From Ignavibacteriae bacterium HGW-Ignavibacteriae-1 (lineage in GTDB: Bacteria > Bacteroidota > Ignavibacteria > Kapaibacteriales > UBA2268), in the NCBI GenBank assembly GCA_002839825.1, contig PGYU01000005.1, positions 219,790-283,789 of the forward strand: DNA of 64,000 nt. The letters run 5' to 3'. The notes under the pieces were generated by a model. The model searched no databases. It was not told the origin of the DNA and worked only from the letters and a program-made list of their open reading frames with translations. Positions 24,399-34,780 of this stretch are shown here, in pieces; the stretch's first letter is position 1; each line of letters starts with the position of its first letter. The position numbers and the translations under genes were made by a program.

Positions 24399-26384
24399 CT
24401 ATTTGATTTCAATCATATAGGGCATTGACATAAGAACGTTTTCTTTTTCTGACATTTTGTACATATCTAAAGCATGTTTTAAATGTGGTTGAATTGCTTT
24501 TGGCATCATATCCATTAAAGAGGTGTATTGGTTTTGGCTGAATCCGAGAGCTTCAACAAAATTTGTTTTGTATTTTAATTCGCTATCGTCATCATCTCCC
24601 AATCCAATTAATCTTAAAAATGCTACCATTTCATCTTCGGCTTCTGGGAATGACCTGACATAAACTTTTTTATCAAGTGGAATTCCCAATCTATTTTTCA
24701 CCATGTCTATCGCGTCATCCAATCCACCGAGAGCATCTATGAGATTGTGTTTCATAGCATCTTCGCCCGTCCAAACTCTGCCACGTGCCAATGAGCGTAC
24801 TTCATCATACGTCATGTTACGGCTTTTTGCAACTTTGTTCAAAAAGCGGTCATACATAGCTTTTGAAATTGTATATAATTTTTGCTTTGATGCATCATCG
24901 AATGGATAAAGCGTATTTAGGAATTGTGCTGACTTGTTGGAAGCTATTGTGTCAGTAGTGATTCCGAGTTTATCCATAGTGCCTGTGAAATTAGGAATAG
25001 CAAGTACAACACCAATTGAGCCTGTTATTGTAGCAGGATGTGCAATGATAGTATCGCAAGCCATAGCCATATAATATCCGCCGGATGCAGCTACATCACT
25101 CATCGAAGCGTAAACAGGTTTGACTTTGCGAGTTTTAATGATTTCTTCCCATATTTCGTCAGAACCGATTACCGAACCGCCCGGACTGTCAATGCGAAGT
25201 ATGATTGCTTTCACATTTTCGTCTTCTCTGGCTTTGCGGAGTTGGCGAACATAATCACCGGAACGAATCGAATAGTCATCGCTGAATGAATTATCACGAC
25301 CGGAATTGATACCGCCTACGCCATTGATTATTGCGATAGTAACGTTTTCGTCATGAATTTCACTCTTATCAGAATGTATAGTCGAAATATATGCTGCAGG
25401 TGAAATAAATCTGAGTTTCCCTTCATAGTCTATATCTGTGTAAGAATCGGCTGATTCATGCACATTTAGCGGGAAATTGTATGCGTCACCATTGGCTCTG
25501 TATTTAATAAATTCGAGCACACTCATCTCTTGAGCCATAACATCTATGAAACCTAATGCCTGTAGGCTGTCTGCTGTGTAATAGCCTGTTTTTAGCGCTT
25601 CCTTGATGAATTCCTTATCCAAATTCCGATATTTTGCAATCGCATTGACAAAATTTTCCATTCTTTGATTGATTATCACAGTTGTTTGGTGACGAGCTGA
25701 ATCTGTATATTTTGTCTTAGAAAACATATCGCCGGCTGACTTGAAATCTTCGAAATGCTCTACATGATATTTAATTCCGAGTTTCTCGAACAAACCCGTA
25801 AAGAACATAGATGTTACTGCAAATCCGTTCATTTCTACCAAGCCTTCCATCGGAACGAAGATAGTATCAGCGGGTAAAGAATGGAAATATTGGCCTTCGG
25901 CACCCATTTCCATAAATGCATAAATAAATTTACCTGATGATTTGAAATCTTCGAGTGCGTCTTGCATTTCCATTGATTTTGCCCATCCAATTCCGGTCAA
26001 GCCCGGTTTTAGATATATACCTTTGATATTATCATCAGTTTTGGCATTTTCAATTGCGCGCAAGGTTTGCAAAAATGAAGCGCCACCCGAGCTTCCGGTA
26101 AAAATGCTGAATGGACTTTGTTTGCTGTACTCTTGCAACCCGTCATCAAATGTCAAATATAGAACAGAATTTTCTTTAACTGTAATTTCCTTTGAATCGA
26201 ACATTGAACCAAAAGAAGCAAACATAATTGCGATAAAAATAAAGAAAATCACTATTAAAGCACCGATTACTACGAGTGGAATTACCCAACCTGAACTACG
26301 CTTTCTTTGATATGGCGGAGGAGGATATGGTGGCATAGACGGTTGATTTGGTCTTGTTCCAGTTTCTTCGTTATTTAGACTCAT
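24399..26384 (-). CDS. sppA: Signal peptide peptidase SppA, long (67K) type
   Basis: Membrane-bound Ser/Lys protease of 661 residues that digests cleaved signal peptides. After a Pro-rich cytoplasmic N-terminus (residues 14-24) comes one membrane helix (about 33-58), then two tandem S49 domains. The first has ESNAKTDDNIKGIYLKPG-type (ENAKTDDNIKGIYL) with the general-base Lys in SSGKFIYAFME. The second has KAIILRIDSPGGSV and the nucleophile Ser in VAASGGYYMAMACD, followed by TITGSIGV. This split of Lys in domain one and Ser in domain two is the E. coli SppA layout. It is a single-gene transcript with its own terminator. Confidence 0.94.
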   Translation of the reverse strand: MSLNNEETGTRPNQPSMPPYPPPPYQRKRSSGWVIPLVVIGALIVIFFIFIAIMFASFGSMFDSKEITVKENSVLYLTFDDGLQEYSKQSPFSIFTGSSGGASFLQTLRAIENAKTDDNIKGIYLKPGLTGIGWAKSMEMQDALEDFKSSGKFIYAFMEMGAEGQYFHSLPADTIFVPMEGLVEMNGFAVTSMFFTGLFEKLGIKYHVEHFEDFKSAGDMFSKTKYTDSARHQTTVIINQRMENFVNAIAKYRNLDKEFIKEALKTGYYTADSLQALGFIDVMAQEMSVLEFIKYRANGDAYNFPLNVHESADSYTDIDYEGKLRFISPAAYISTIHSDKSEIHDENVTIAIINGVGGINSGRDNSFSDDYSIRSGDYVRQLRKAREDENVKAIILRIDSPGGSVIGSDEIWEEIIKTRKVKPVYASMSDVAASGGYYMAMACDTIIAHPATITGSIGVVLAIPNFTGTMDKLGITTDTIASNKSAQFLNTLYPFDDASKQKLYTISKAMYDRFLNKVAKSRNMTYDEVRSLARGRVWTGEDAMKHNLIDALGGLDDAIDMVKNRLGIPLDKKVYVRSFPEAEDEMVAFLRLIGLGDDDDSELKYKTNFVEALGFSQNQYTSLMDMMPKAIQPHLKHALDMYKMSEKENVLMSMPYMIEIK

Positions 26385-26563
26385 TTTTTTTAAACTCCAG
26401 AAATAATTGTAAAAACTTTACATTGCATATACGTTTATTGCAAATATAAAGTTTCGTTTTGGATTGAATTGTTGTAATCAGTCATCTCTCACCTTATTAA
26501 TTCAATTGAAAACTGAAAATCAGATTGTTGATTTGAATTAGGTGAAATAGGCAGCGCAATTTT

Positions 26564-29383
26564 CTATAAATTATAAACTCTCAAATTATAAGTGAAATTC
26601 AGCAAAAAGTATTGTTGCAACACGTTCGAGCGAACGTCATCAATGTATGATTCGGAAATATTCCGTGTGATGGCATTATTTTGCTTCAGCACATCGAATG
26701 CGGTGATTCGCAATTCCGCTCTGTTGTCCTTGAGGAATTTTCTCCCAAAACTCAGATTCCAAAGATAAACATTTGGATTGATGGCGTCCGAAAGCCCTTT
26801 GTAATACTGATGCTCGAAATTTGATTCTACCACAAATCCACCTAAGAAAATCCAATTCAATCTGAGTGAAGATTTTTGGATAAAGTAATCCGAGTTCAAA
26901 TCTTTAACGAGCGAATTTGTCACATAATTAAGCATAGATGTTGTCGAAACTGTGAAATCGAGTTCTGTACTTATGTTGGAGCTAACGACTGCGTTCAGCG
27001 AAATATTTTTAGATTCGGCAACATTGCGTTGTTCATTTATTATGCTTGGTATTTGGCTGAAATCGAATGAACCTGTCAAATTCACATTGGATTTTATCAA
27101 GCCAACATATTTCCCGTAACTCAAAAAAGAGCGCATTGAATTGAAGCCGTCAATATTAATAGGTTGAGTGAATTGACCGCCGGCAGGCAAGTTTATACCT
27201 TCGTAAAGCATCGTATCGCGAGCCGCAACGAAGGTATTCTTGGAAATATAACTATCGGATTTACCAAATGCAATCATCGCAAAAAACATGTCTGAATTTT
27301 GTTGATTTACTTTGGAATAACGCATCATCAAATCGTGGCGGCTGCTTTCATTCAGATTTGTGTTACCGGTTGATAAATTCATTGGATTGCTATTATTCAA
27401 GACCTCTTGCAATTGGTCTATCGAAGGTAAACTTACTCGGTTGCGATAAAACATCCTTAGATTGGATTCCTTGTTGAATTCGTAACGCATGAAAAATCGC
27501 GGAAGGATATTGTTGTACTGCCGCTTTTCGTCAAAACTATTCGGATATTGCGAGACATTCTCCAAAGTATTCCATTCGTTACTCATTCTCAGTGATGCCA
27601 TGAGTCCTGCATTGTTATATCTAAGCGATACACCTGCAACGTGCGTCAACAAATCCGATTCGTACATACTCGACAATGTTGGGCTTAAGACAGGCATTAA
27701 CAAAGTCTCAGGGTCATTATTATCAATATAAGTTAATTTGTCGGATTTATCTCGTCGCATCGTATTTTCATATTCAAATTCTACCGAAAAATTTTCAAAC
27801 AGGGGCTCTGTATATTCAAATTCGGTTTCAATTTCATAACCGTTTTTATCAAGTTCGCCAAATTGGCTTAATGAATCGGAAAAATCTTCATCTTCGTAAT
27901 ATTCTTCAAAAATTGACTTTTGCCTATTGTCTCCGCTGTTTTCATTGTAGGAAGTTGAAAGTTGAACTGAAAATACGCGTCCTTTTTTCGCAAATCTATG
28001 TCCGTAAAAAAGGTCGTTGGATAAATTCATTCCCTGAAGTTTTGAATCAAAGTCAGTTTGTGTATTATTAGCTAATTGATTATCAATCAAAAGCCCTGTA
28101 TTAGTCAGAGATACTCCATCATTGGATTGGAATGACAAACGTGGTCTGATAATCATATAATTTGACGAATCAATATTGTACTTAATCCGCATATTAAAAC
28201 GATGATTCCAGTTATTCGACAAACTCTCGGAAATTTCTTCAGATCTTTGCGATTCAGGAGTATTCAAAATGTATTCGCGTAAAATATTTTCACGACGGTC
28301 ATTTTCGGTATGATTCAAAAAGTAGGAGCCTGTTACTTCAAAGTTTTGAGCCCAATTATCCGAATAATTGATACCAAAAGCATTTGTTGTGACAATTCCT
28401 GATTGCTGCGAGACCATGAAATCATTAATATCCGCACCTCCTCGTCTTAAGGAGCCGCCTCCACCGGGACCTCGACCATGTGGTCTGGCACCCGGCGGCA
28501 TGCCTCTACCGGAAGATGCGCCCATAACGCCCAACAAATCTTCGGAAGCAAAATTTTGATTATTTAAATTGTTGGATTGAAATAAAATCGCAAAACGCGA
28601 ATCACCGCTGAAAAAGTTCACGATTCCACCTGCATTATAGCGGTCGTCAGTACCGTACCCTGCATAAACCTTACCGAAGGAAGCATTTCGCATGTCCGCT
28701 CTTGTGATAATGTTCAAAGTTTTAGAAGTTTCGCCGTCGTCGTTTCCGGTGAAAGCGGCTTGGTCGCTACGTCGGTCGAAAACTTGGATTTTATCAATCA
28801 TTTCAGCGGGTAAATTTTTCAGTGCTGCAGTTGGGTCATCTCCCATAAAAGGACGCCCGTCAACCAAAACTTCCTTAACAGTTTCGCCTTGAGTTTTGGT
28901 CTGACCGTCTTCGACGATTACTCCGGGCATCTTTCGCACCAAATCTTCAGCACTTGCATCTTGAGTTGTTTTGAATGCCGAAGCGTTGAATTGGGTAGTA
29001 TCGCCCATTAATTCCGCAGTAACGGATTGTCCCGTAACTGTAACTTCATCCGTCATCGAACTTGTAGGAAGCAAGAAAAGATTGCCCATATCGAGCGATT
29101 TGCCGTCAAAATCGAAAATCCGCTCAATCGGCATATAGCCGACGTGAGTAATTCGGATTAGATACTTGCCACGCTTGACTTCATCGAAGCTGAATTCGCC
29201 GCTTTGACGAGTTGATTGAGTAGTTCTGTTCGAATCGGGTATAGTAATAATGCTCACCGTGGCATCTCGAATAGCTTTTGAGGATTCGGATTCGACTGCT
29301 TTGCCCTTCAAACTACCAACTTGCGAGAAGACTGATAACTGACAAAATAGAAACACTAATACAATTTTTATGCAAAATTTCAT
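26564..29383 (-). CDS. TonB-receptor-like outer-membrane beta-barrel protein
   Basis: About 939 residues from the ATG at 29383 (signal peptide IVLVFLFCQLSVFSQ); a TTG at 29416 would add 11 Lys-rich residues and is less likely. A carboxypeptidase-regulatory-like domain (GSLKGKAVESESSKAIRDA through YLIRITHVGYMP) is followed by a plug-like region with EDLVRKMPGVIVEDG and KEVLVDGRPFMGDDP. A 22-strand-type barrel follows to the end, which finishes in an aromatic-ending strand (LLNFTYNLRVYNL). A Gly/Pro/Arg-rich insert (GMPPGARPHGRGPGGGG) occurs around residue 320. It belongs to the outer-membrane beta-barrel family of Bacteroidota without an obvious SusD partner. The substrate is unknown. Confidence 0.85.
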   Translation of the reverse strand: MKFCIKIVLVFLFCQLSVFSQVGSLKGKAVESESSKAIRDATVSIITIPDSNRTTQSTRQSGEFSFDEVKRGKYLIRITHVGYMPIERIFDFDGKSLDMGNLFLLPTSSMTDEVTVTGQSVTAELMGDTTQFNASAFKTTQDASAEDLVRKMPGVIVEDGQTKTQGETVKEVLVDGRPFMGDDPTAALKNLPAEMIDKIQVFDRRSDQAAFTGNDDGETSKTLNIITRADMRNASFGKVYAGYGTDDRYNAGGIVNFFSGDSRFAILFQSNNLNNQNFASEDLLGVMGASSGRGMPPGARPHGRGPGGGGSLRRGGADINDFMVSQQSGIVTTNAFGINYSDNWAQNFEVTGSYFLNHTENDRRENILREYILNTPESQRSEEISESLSNNWNHRFNMRIKYNIDSSNYMIIRPRLSFQSNDGVSLTNTGLLIDNQLANNTQTDFDSKLQGMNLSNDLFYGHRFAKKGRVFSVQLSTSYNENSGDNRQKSIFEEYYEDEDFSDSLSQFGELDKNGYEIETEFEYTEPLFENFSVEFEYENTMRRDKSDKLTYIDNNDPETLLMPVLSPTLSSMYESDLLTHVAGVSLRYNNAGLMASLRMSNEWNTLENVSQYPNSFDEKRQYNNILPRFFMRYEFNKESNLRMFYRNRVSLPSIDQLQEVLNNSNPMNLSTGNTNLNESSRHDLMMRYSKVNQQNSDMFFAMIAFGKSDSYISKNTFVAARDTMLYEGINLPAGGQFTQPINIDGFNSMRSFLSYGKYVGLIKSNVNLTGSFDFSQIPSIINEQRNVAESKNISLNAVVSSNISTELDFTVSTTSMLNYVTNSLVKDLNSDYFIQKSSLRLNWIFLGGFVVESNFEHQYYKGLSDAINPNVYLWNLSFGRKFLKDNRAELRITAFDVLKQNNAITRNISESYIDDVRSNVLQQYFLLNFTYNLRVYNL

Positions 29384-29555
29384 TTTCAATTTCAATTTAA
29401 ATTTTAAGTCAAACAACTAGTCTTAGACAATTGAAAATGAAAAAAAGTTTAACAAAAATTTATTTTGGGTTTAGTTATTTTGCTTGTAAAAATCTTTGCT
29501 TGTTTGAAAATATTTTAGTATTTTAAAATATGTTTAACTTGTATCGGTTATAAAG

Positions 29556-32096
29556 ATGAAAACTTTGACTGAATTTGGACTTGGCTACGGCACTCGTAGC
29601 CATTGTTTGCCTTTTGGAGCAGCAGACAGCAGAACTAAAAGCATGTTTGGCAAAGCACTTTTGAAAATTTTCATGGTGATGTTGATACTCATTCCATCAT
29701 CACTTTCCGCCCAACAGCTATTCATAAAGAATGTTGGGCAATGGGATAGTGATATAATGTATGCAGGGAGTGGGGAAGGATATCAAATGGTAATAGCGAA
29801 AAGCGGTATATACATTAATCATCAACAAGTTAACAAAGTCGAAGAAAAGCAAGATGAATTCGGAAATAAAAGGAATGAAGCATTATTAAGTAGCGATAAT
29901 TTACGATTGCATTTTGCCGGAAGCCAAATTGAAAATAAAATAACAGGAAAAATAATATCGGGGAGAATATCCCCGATTACTTTTGATTTTTGGAATTACG
30001 GTCCAAATAGTGATTGGTACTGGGATGTGCCATGCTACGAAGAATTAATAATTTCTAATATTTATCCCGATATTTCTTTGAAATTTTATTACGAAGGCGA
30101 TAATATTCGTTACGATTTCGAACTTGGCGAATCAGCTAACTCTAACCAAATAAAAATTTTAGTGCAGGGCTCCCAAAGTGGCGAAATAATTGACAATGAA
30201 TTGATTATCAAAACAAAACTTGGTGAAATCCGAAAGGGAAAAATTAAAACATTTATTAATTCAAGTGGTGAAGAACTCCCTACATCAATTAATATGAATA
30301 AAACAGGAGAAATTCAATTTGATTTAGCAGAATATAATAATGAAGAAAAAATTACTATTGACCCTTTGGTCTATTCTTCCTATTTATATAACCAAACGGC
30401 AATTGCACCTAATTATGGGTTTTTTAATGTCGATAAAAGGGGAGATGAATATTGGATGCGAGTATGGGAATACTTTAAATTGAACTATTATACTGATACT
30501 ATTTATTTCGGAAATATTGAATTAGTATATCCGGAAAGTATTATTGTTTATGATTCAGATTTTAAGCAAATAAAAAAATATATTGTTGTATCATATGTTG
30601 GCTCAAATAAAATATTATTTCTCGATGATGAGCATTTATTAATTGCATTATATGCTCCAGAAGAAAAGTTTTCCGATTATAACATTATTGACCTTGATAT
30701 TAAAGGGGATTTATGCCTTTTAAAAATTAATTTCACAAATAAAAAAATTATTAAAGGTATTAGAATTCCTTCTATTGACATCTCAAATATTTATTTAAGT
30801 TCAGATAGTAGAATAATATTATCTTATAATGAGTCAGGGAGTAGTAAAACATATGCATATTTAACGGAAAATGCATATTATTCCGGTTGTGATTCTCTAT
30901 TTAGCAAAAATTGTTTTTATCCATATTTAGTAGTCGTAAGCAGCGATTTTCAAGAAATCGAATTTGCTACATTAATTCCCTATTCTACTTCAAACCGCTT
31001 TCCTGCAAGTTCTAATATAGTTTCCGATTCTGAAGGAAATATTTATTTTTTAAATAAAATTCCTTATGATTATGTTTACAAGTATGAAAATGTGATAGGA
31101 AATTGGACAGGAACTGTTCCCATACGATATAGGAATCATTTTAAATCAATTCATAAGTTTGACAAAAATTACAATTTTGTCAAAACAGTTGCCGTTGGAT
31201 TCACTGAGGTGAGACACTTCTTTATTGATAAAAATGATGAATTAGTGTTGATTGGTAATATACAGCAAGAAGTTCTCGACGAAATTTGGCTTCATGAAGA
31301 TTGTCTCAAGCCGGCAGAAAATGATTGGACTGGTAGAAAAATGTTTGAGGAGAGTAAAATCGGTATTTTGAAATTGAACACAGATTTGGAATATTTGCGT
31401 TCCGGAATTATTCCGGGGCGATATTTTATTGAATTTTTTAATATTACAACCGCATGGTATTATCCAAATGCAGGCTCCGATGCCACACTTGACGACGAAA
31501 ATAATATTCTAATCACAATTTGTTTGCCAAATTATCATTTTGATGGATTTCCGAAGAAAGGTAATGAATCATTTAAAGTTGGGCATACTGAATATAAAGA
31601 GGGGATAAACAATGATGCAGCTCTCGTAAAAGTAAGCAGCGATTTAACTCAGATTTTGTATTCTACTGTCTATGGTGGTTCCGGCGATGACGCTCCCGGT
31701 TTTATGTTTGTCCAAGACTCATTGGTTACCATTGTTGGCACTACCGGCTCGACTGACTTAGTTGTAACTCTCGATGCCGATGTTTCGTACCCACAAAATC
31801 CAACTGAGAGATTGTTTGTCGTCACACTCAATACAAATTCACCCGTTTCCGTTTTGGATTCCCCTGAAAAGCACTACATATACCCAAACCCGGCAAGCAG
31901 CTATTTAGAGTTGCCTCAAGAGCTCTTGAATCGCTTTTCGGCATTTGTAATCACCGATTTGTTAGGTCGCACAATTATGTCGCAAGCCCTTCAAAACAAC
32001 CGAATAGATATTAGCACACTCCCAACCGGAACATACAATTTGGCACTCACCAACAGCACAACAAGAAGCTCCTACTTATTTGTCAAAACTGAGTAG
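29556..32096 (+). CDS. Large secreted protein with DUF7948-like N-domain and type IX sorting domain
   Basis: Up to 846 residues. The true start may be the ATG at 29643, which gives a regular signal peptide (KIFMVMLILIPSSLSAQ); the upstream 29 codons include a GGCTACG/CGTAGCC hairpin and look added. The mature N-terminus FIKNVGQWDSDIMYAG and the run ISPITFDFWNYG are typical of DUF7948-type extracellular proteins. The centre is Tyr/Asn/Ile-rich and propeller-like (SDSEGNIYFLNKI). The last 80 residues (YIYPNPASSYLELP, DLLGRTIMSQ, LPTGTYNLAL) are a classic type A sorting domain. It is probably a surface or released protein of unknown function. Confidence 0.82.
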   Translation: MKTLTEFGLGYGTRSHCLPFGAADSRTKSMFGKALLKIFMVMLILIPSSLSAQQLFIKNVGQWDSDIMYAGSGEGYQMVIAKSGIYINHQQVNKVEEKQDEFGNKRNEALLSSDNLRLHFAGSQIENKITGKIISGRISPITFDFWNYGPNSDWYWDVPCYEELIISNIYPDISLKFYYEGDNIRYDFELGESANSNQIKILVQGSQSGEIIDNELIIKTKLGEIRKGKIKTFINSSGEELPTSINMNKTGEIQFDLAEYNNEEKITIDPLVYSSYLYNQTAIAPNYGFFNVDKRGDEYWMRVWEYFKLNYYTDTIYFGNIELVYPESIIVYDSDFKQIKKYIVVSYVGSNKILFLDDEHLLIALYAPEEKFSDYNIIDLDIKGDLCLLKINFTNKKIIKGIRIPSIDISNIYLSSDSRIILSYNESGSSKTYAYLTENAYYSGCDSLFSKNCFYPYLVVVSSDFQEIEFATLIPYSTSNRFPASSNIVSDSEGNIYFLNKIPYDYVYKYENVIGNWTGTVPIRYRNHFKSIHKFDKNYNFVKTVAVGFTEVRHFFIDKNDELVLIGNIQQEVLDEIWLHEDCLKPAENDWTGRKMFEESKIGILKLNTDLEYLRSGIIPGRYFIEFFNITTAWYYPNAGSDATLDDENNILITICLPNYHFDGFPKKGNESFKVGHTEYKEGINNDAALVKVSSDLTQILYSTVYGGSGDDAPGFMFVQDSLVTIVGTTGSTDLVVTLDADVSYPQNPTERLFVVTLNTNSPVSVLDSPEKHYIYPNPASSYLELPQELLNRFSAFVITDLLGRTIMSQALQNNRIDISTLPTGTYNLALTNSTTRSSYLFVKTE

Positions 32097-32107
32097 GGGC
32101 GAAGGGA

Positions 32108-33340
32108 TTACTTATTTTGCGAATAATAAATGCCGGCAACAAGTGAAGGGTAATTGCTCAAAATTCCATCAACGTTGGAATTATTTATAAAGTCATATAT
32201 ACAATCTTTCACATCGAGAGTCCAGATGAAGACTTTCATGCCGGCATTTTTTGCCAACTCCACTTTTGAGTTTTGGAATCCGTTAGTCCATCTTGGTGCC
32301 CAAACTTCGCATGTAGGAAAATCGTCTGAGAGAGCTATTGATAGGTCTAATTCAATCAAAATCGGGGTTGTATTTGTTAGCTTGCTGTTCTTATAAGCTT
32401 CTAATACTTTCTTATCAGGTATTCCTAAAAGAATTTGAATATCCCGACCTAATGATTTGGCATAATTAATTGATTCACTTTGAACTCTGATTATTTCATC
32501 CACTACATTCACGTCTTTGACATCAAGCCACACCATAGTCAATTTTGTATCTTCAATAATTGCAGTCAAAGCCTCGGAAAGCGTAGGAATTTGTTCACCA
32601 CAAACTAATCGGCCGAATAATTTGATATGATGCAGGTCGAAATTATCAACTTTGCCGAGAAGATAGCTCCCATTGACAGTACGCGGGGAAAAGGTGTTGT
32701 CGTGAAAAATAATTGCATGCCCGTCTCGGGTAAGTTTTACATCAATTTCAATACCCGTGGAACCCAATACTTTGCAATGCTTTATCATCTCGATACTATT
32801 CTCGGAGAAACCTAAACGTTCCGAATTTCTTCCGCCACCACGATGAGCTATAATCTGAAAATCTCGATTACCACCATATAAATTTCTTTTTTTCTTAAAT
32901 AATAAAGGGCATCCGTCGCTAGTTTTGCCGGCTAAAGTTACAATATTCGGCGCTATTCTGGAGACTAAAGCTTGACCGCCATTTTCCGGATATATTAATA
33001 ATGACATTCGAGCGGCATTGGCAGACCTAACAGTTCGGAAGTATCCGGTGAAAGCAATTGTATCAGCGACTGCACCCCCAACATTCTCGGAATATATTAC
33101 GTCATGAGTGGATATTATGCTTAAACGCTTATCGAACCATTTGCAAACAACTTCGCTACCGAATATTTCCTTACCTTGGAGGACTTCATATACTCCATCC
33201 ATAAATAATTTGGTGCTATCACATAAGGGATGAGTAATATTTTCGAATAGTTCGAAATCTACTTTTAATTCTGGGGATGTGGGTAATTCCGATATACATG
33301 ATACCAATACAACTATAGATAACATAAACAATTTTTTCAT
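32108..33340 (-). CDS. Glycerophosphodiester phosphodiesterase lipoprotein
   Basis: Lipoprotein of 410 residues from the ATG at 33340: MKKLFMLSIVVLVSC places the lipid-attachment Cys at residue 15. An N-terminal region of about 125 residues is unfamiliar. The GDPD TIM barrel then begins at IIAHRGGGRNSERLGFSENS, with GIEIDVKLTRDGHAIIFHDNT carrying the Glu-x-Asp and His-Asp catalytic and Ca-binding residues. It ends with MKVFIWTLDV and VDGILSNYPSLV. It would release glycerol-3-phosphate from lipid headgroups. The ATG shares a base with the upstream stop (TAATG), so it is translationally coupled to the barrel protein gene. Confidence 0.9.
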   Translation of the reverse strand: MKKLFMLSIVVLVSCISELPTSPELKVDFELFENITHPLCDSTKLFMDGVYEVLQGKEIFGSEVVCKWFDKRLSIISTHDVIYSENVGGAVADTIAFTGYFRTVRSANAARMSLLIYPENGGQALVSRIAPNIVTLAGKTSDGCPLLFKKKRNLYGGNRDFQIIAHRGGGRNSERLGFSENSIEMIKHCKVLGSTGIEIDVKLTRDGHAIIFHDNTFSPRTVNGSYLLGKVDNFDLHHIKLFGRLVCGEQIPTLSEALTAIIEDTKLTMVWLDVKDVNVVDEIIRVQSESINYAKSLGRDIQILLGIPDKKVLEAYKNSKLTNTTPILIELDLSIALSDDFPTCEVWAPRWTNGFQNSKVELAKNAGMKVFIWTLDVKDCIYDFINNSNVDGILSNYPSLVAGIYYSQNK

Positions 33341-33936
33341 TAATAACTCCAAACATTGTATCTAAGAGTGAAAGTTGGCATAATTGAAAAAATCCCCCGA
33401 TAGCTCAAATATAATATTCGGATTTCAGGACCAATATCCATTTGCTCTGTAATTGGGAATGTATAGGAGCTGAAAAGAGTAAGTCCGAGCTCATAACGAT
33501 TACTAATCGCGATTGTTTCGTATTCAATATTGCTGATTAATACGTATGGACCCATTCCAATCCCCGCCTCGAAACCATCTATTTGGGTGGATACCACAAA
33601 TTGAAGTGGTACTGCATTCAAAACAGCATTCGCCGTCGATTTTTTATCATCATTTGTTTGAGCTTTAATTTCAATTTCGTCGTTAGCCAAAAGCAAATAA
33701 CCCGACATAATACCGAAAGATAAATTCCGGTCGGGATGCCACATTGCCCTCCCCGTAAATCCATAGCCAAAGGCTGTTTTCTCCTTTAAGCCGGGAATTC
33801 GCTCATCTTTGAAAATACTGAAAGTAGGTGAACCCGATATAATCAGATTAATATCATAAACGAACTTGTCACTACCTGAAACACTTAAAGTAGTTAAAAT
33901 TAATAATATCCAATATAGTATAAATGTTTTAATCAT
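33340..33936 (-). CDS. Outer-membrane barrel-like protein, unknown function
   Basis: Protein of 198 residues with a signal peptide (FILYWILLILTTLSVSG) and alternating amphipathic strands to the end (IRILYLSYRGIFSIMPTFTLRYNVW), consistent with a small 8-strand barrel. I do not recognise a family. It overlaps the previous gene by 4 bases (ATGA) and the GDPD lipoprotein gene by one, so the three form one tightly coupled operon. Confidence 0.72.
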   Translation of the reverse strand: MIKTFILYWILLILTTLSVSGSDKFVYDINLIISGSPTFSIFKDERIPGLKEKTAFGYGFTGRAMWHPDRNLSFGIMSGYLLLANDEIEIKAQTNDDKKSTANAVLNAVPLQFVVSTQIDGFEAGIGMGPYVLISNIEYETIAISNRYELGLTLFSSYTFPITEQMDIGPEIRILYLSYRGIFSIMPTFTLRYNVWSY

Positions 33937-34682
33937 AATTGAAATGAAAAGAAAAATTCGGGAACATATTGGTATTGGTCTATTGTATTAAATAAAAGCC
34001 ATGCTTGGTATGGAGTTCGTGAAATAGTGAAACTTAAGCCGATTGAAAGTAACGTCTCCTTGAATATTGGTTGTTCAAGTGCCACTGTGCAGAAGAAGTC
34101 ATTCCAATTACCTTGTGGACCCGGAGTATCAATATCGCTGACTTTAGTTTCGCTTTTGAAAATGTAGGATGCTACAAATGATGCAGAAAAAGACGCATTA
34201 TTCATCCGCCAACCCAAACGAACTATCGGCATATAGAAAAATGCAAAAGCTGTATTGTTTTCAAACTGCCCTTCGATATTAATAAAGCCTGCAAATGTCC
34301 CAACATGATTTGCCACACCAATACTGAACTGCGAGAAATTAGTGTTGAATTGAATTCCACTATGCAATATGTTCGAATAATAATTAGTTGACAATACACC
34401 AACTAGCGATACATTCTTAAATATGCAATGTTTGTAGTTCAAATCAATTGCAGGTACCGGGAATTCTACTTCGATAATTGGGATAGGCAAAAGTGAAATC
34501 GAACCACCAAGTTGCAATAAATAAGTTCCTTTTTCCAGAGGGAATGGCTCGTAAAAATATCTAACGTCGGAGTGTTCTACAATCTTATCAGTTTTTGGTG
34601 CAAAATCGCCAATCTCACTTTGAGCTGAAAGTGAGTAAGTCCAAGTCAATGCTATAACTACAATATATATATAATATTTCAT
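33933..34682 (-). CDS. Exported barrel-like protein, unknown function
   Basis: About 249 residues from the ATG at 34682, which gives the signal peptide YIYIVVIALTWTYSLSAQ; a start five codons earlier is less natural. The mature part has many short beta strands (GTYLLQLGGSISLLPIPIIEV, FSIGVANHVGTFAGFINIEGQ) and ends in Phe (FFFSFQL), consistent with an outer-membrane beta-barrel. No family is recognised. It heads the three-gene operon ending in the glycerophosphodiesterase; envelope lipid recycling is a guess from that context. Confidence 0.72.
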   Translation of the reverse strand: MKYYIYIVVIALTWTYSLSAQSEIGDFAPKTDKIVEHSDVRYFYEPFPLEKGTYLLQLGGSISLLPIPIIEVEFPVPAIDLNYKHCIFKNVSLVGVLSTNYYSNILHSGIQFNTNFSQFSIGVANHVGTFAGFINIEGQFENNTAFAFFYMPIVRLGWRMNNASFSASFVASYIFKSETKVSDIDTPGPQGNWNDFFCTVALEQPIFKETLLSIGLSFTISRTPYQAWLLFNTIDQYQYVPEFFFSFQL

Positions 34683-34780
34683 TTCCAAGCATAACATTGC
34701 TAAAATAATATTTTATTTTATACTATCCAAATGAAATATAATATATTTTTATAAATCTAAGATTTTTTTTAAATTCGACA

